Made by a program: the position numbers and the translations under genes. A stretch of 64,000 nucleotides of DNA, taken from contig JBGALI010000007.1 of the NCBI GenBank assembly GCA_044223975.1, forward strand, positions 62,001 to 126,000, read 5' to 3'. The notes beneath the pieces were generated by a model. The model was not told the DNA's origin. It saw nothing but the letters and a program-made list of their open reading frames with translations, and ran no database searches. Source of the stretch: CAZCPB01 sp044223975. GTDB taxonomy: Bacteria; Planctomycetota; Phycisphaerae; Phycisphaerales; UBA1924. Shown here one piece after another: positions 63,978-64,000 of this stretch (positions are counted from its first letter, which is position 1; each line of letters starts with the position of its first letter).

Positions 63978-64000
63978 GGGTCAGAGGACCCAATCGGCAT
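63974..64000 (-). CDS. 3' end of the gene upstream of mreC (partial)
   Basis: Only nine codons are visible, reading to TGA (63976-63974) and overlapping the mreC GTG. In the usual order this would be mreB, but eight residues (MPIGSSDP) are too few to tell. Confidence 0.35.
   Translation of the reverse strand: MPIGSSDP

Overview
The window is GC-rich bacterial chromosome that reads like a planctomycete of the class Phycisphaerae, probably a metagenome-assembled or little-studied genome. Evidence: a MoxR/DUF58/BatA/VWA cluster; tandem secreted proteins ending in a hydrophobic helix plus RRRR (PEP-CTERM/MYXO-CTERM-like sorting tails); a dockerin-like CPADFD..GFVNGDDFDGF tail; several membrane proteins with a C-x2-CGYxLxG...CPxCG zinc ribbon; and Tat-exported Gfo/Idh oxidoreductases. 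The assignment is inference from gene content. No rRNA, tRNA, CRISPR, IS element or prophage was recognised, and the window looks like core chromosome with some family-specific accessory loci.

Layout. 1-10986 (minus): ABC permease, NHL lipoprotein, giant VWA/amidotransferase-like membrane protein, MoxR ATPase, TPR/EF-hand protein, lipoprotein, DUF58, small membrane protein and a BatA protein cut by the window edge; most are start/stop coupled, with a 7-bp tandem repeat in the one long gap, before MoxR. 11048-14489 (plus): M24 peptidase, accB, a tiny membrane protein, accC. 14528-19785 (minus): five secreted proteins, three of them tandem paralogues, with separate promoters, 5'UTR hairpins and terminators. 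20032-30711: phosphoglycerate mutase, peroxiredoxin, YggS, zinc-ribbon proteins, PAC2 protein, acyl-CoA carboxyltransferase. 30768-32585: arsRCM. 32671-34669: nrfHA nitrite reductase, divergent from recA. 36387-45957: atypical pyruvate kinase, VOC protein, APC permease, M28 peptidase and glycine decarboxylase P protein. 45967-50354: Tat oxidoreductase/ApbE/oxidoreductase/haem membrane protein operon. 50580-55492: trpF, ffh, polX and an HTH regulator with an operator over its start. 55886-59987: DUF5684 and zinc-ribbon pair, an intracellular C25 (gingipain-like) peptidase with a small partner, and a PAS-LuxR regulator split by an in-frame amber codon. 60013-64000: Eis-like acetyltransferase, RMND1/DUF155 protein, MreD and MreC.

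Three signals deserve attention. First, many genes have a TANNNT -10 box placed exactly six bases before the start codon, which predicts leaderless mRNAs. Second, the C25 peptidase locus next to the amber-interrupted regulator is the best candidate for an undescribed system. Third, the 7-bp repeat before moxR could shift an upstream reading frame into moxR by slippage. All product names come from reading motifs, not from database searches.
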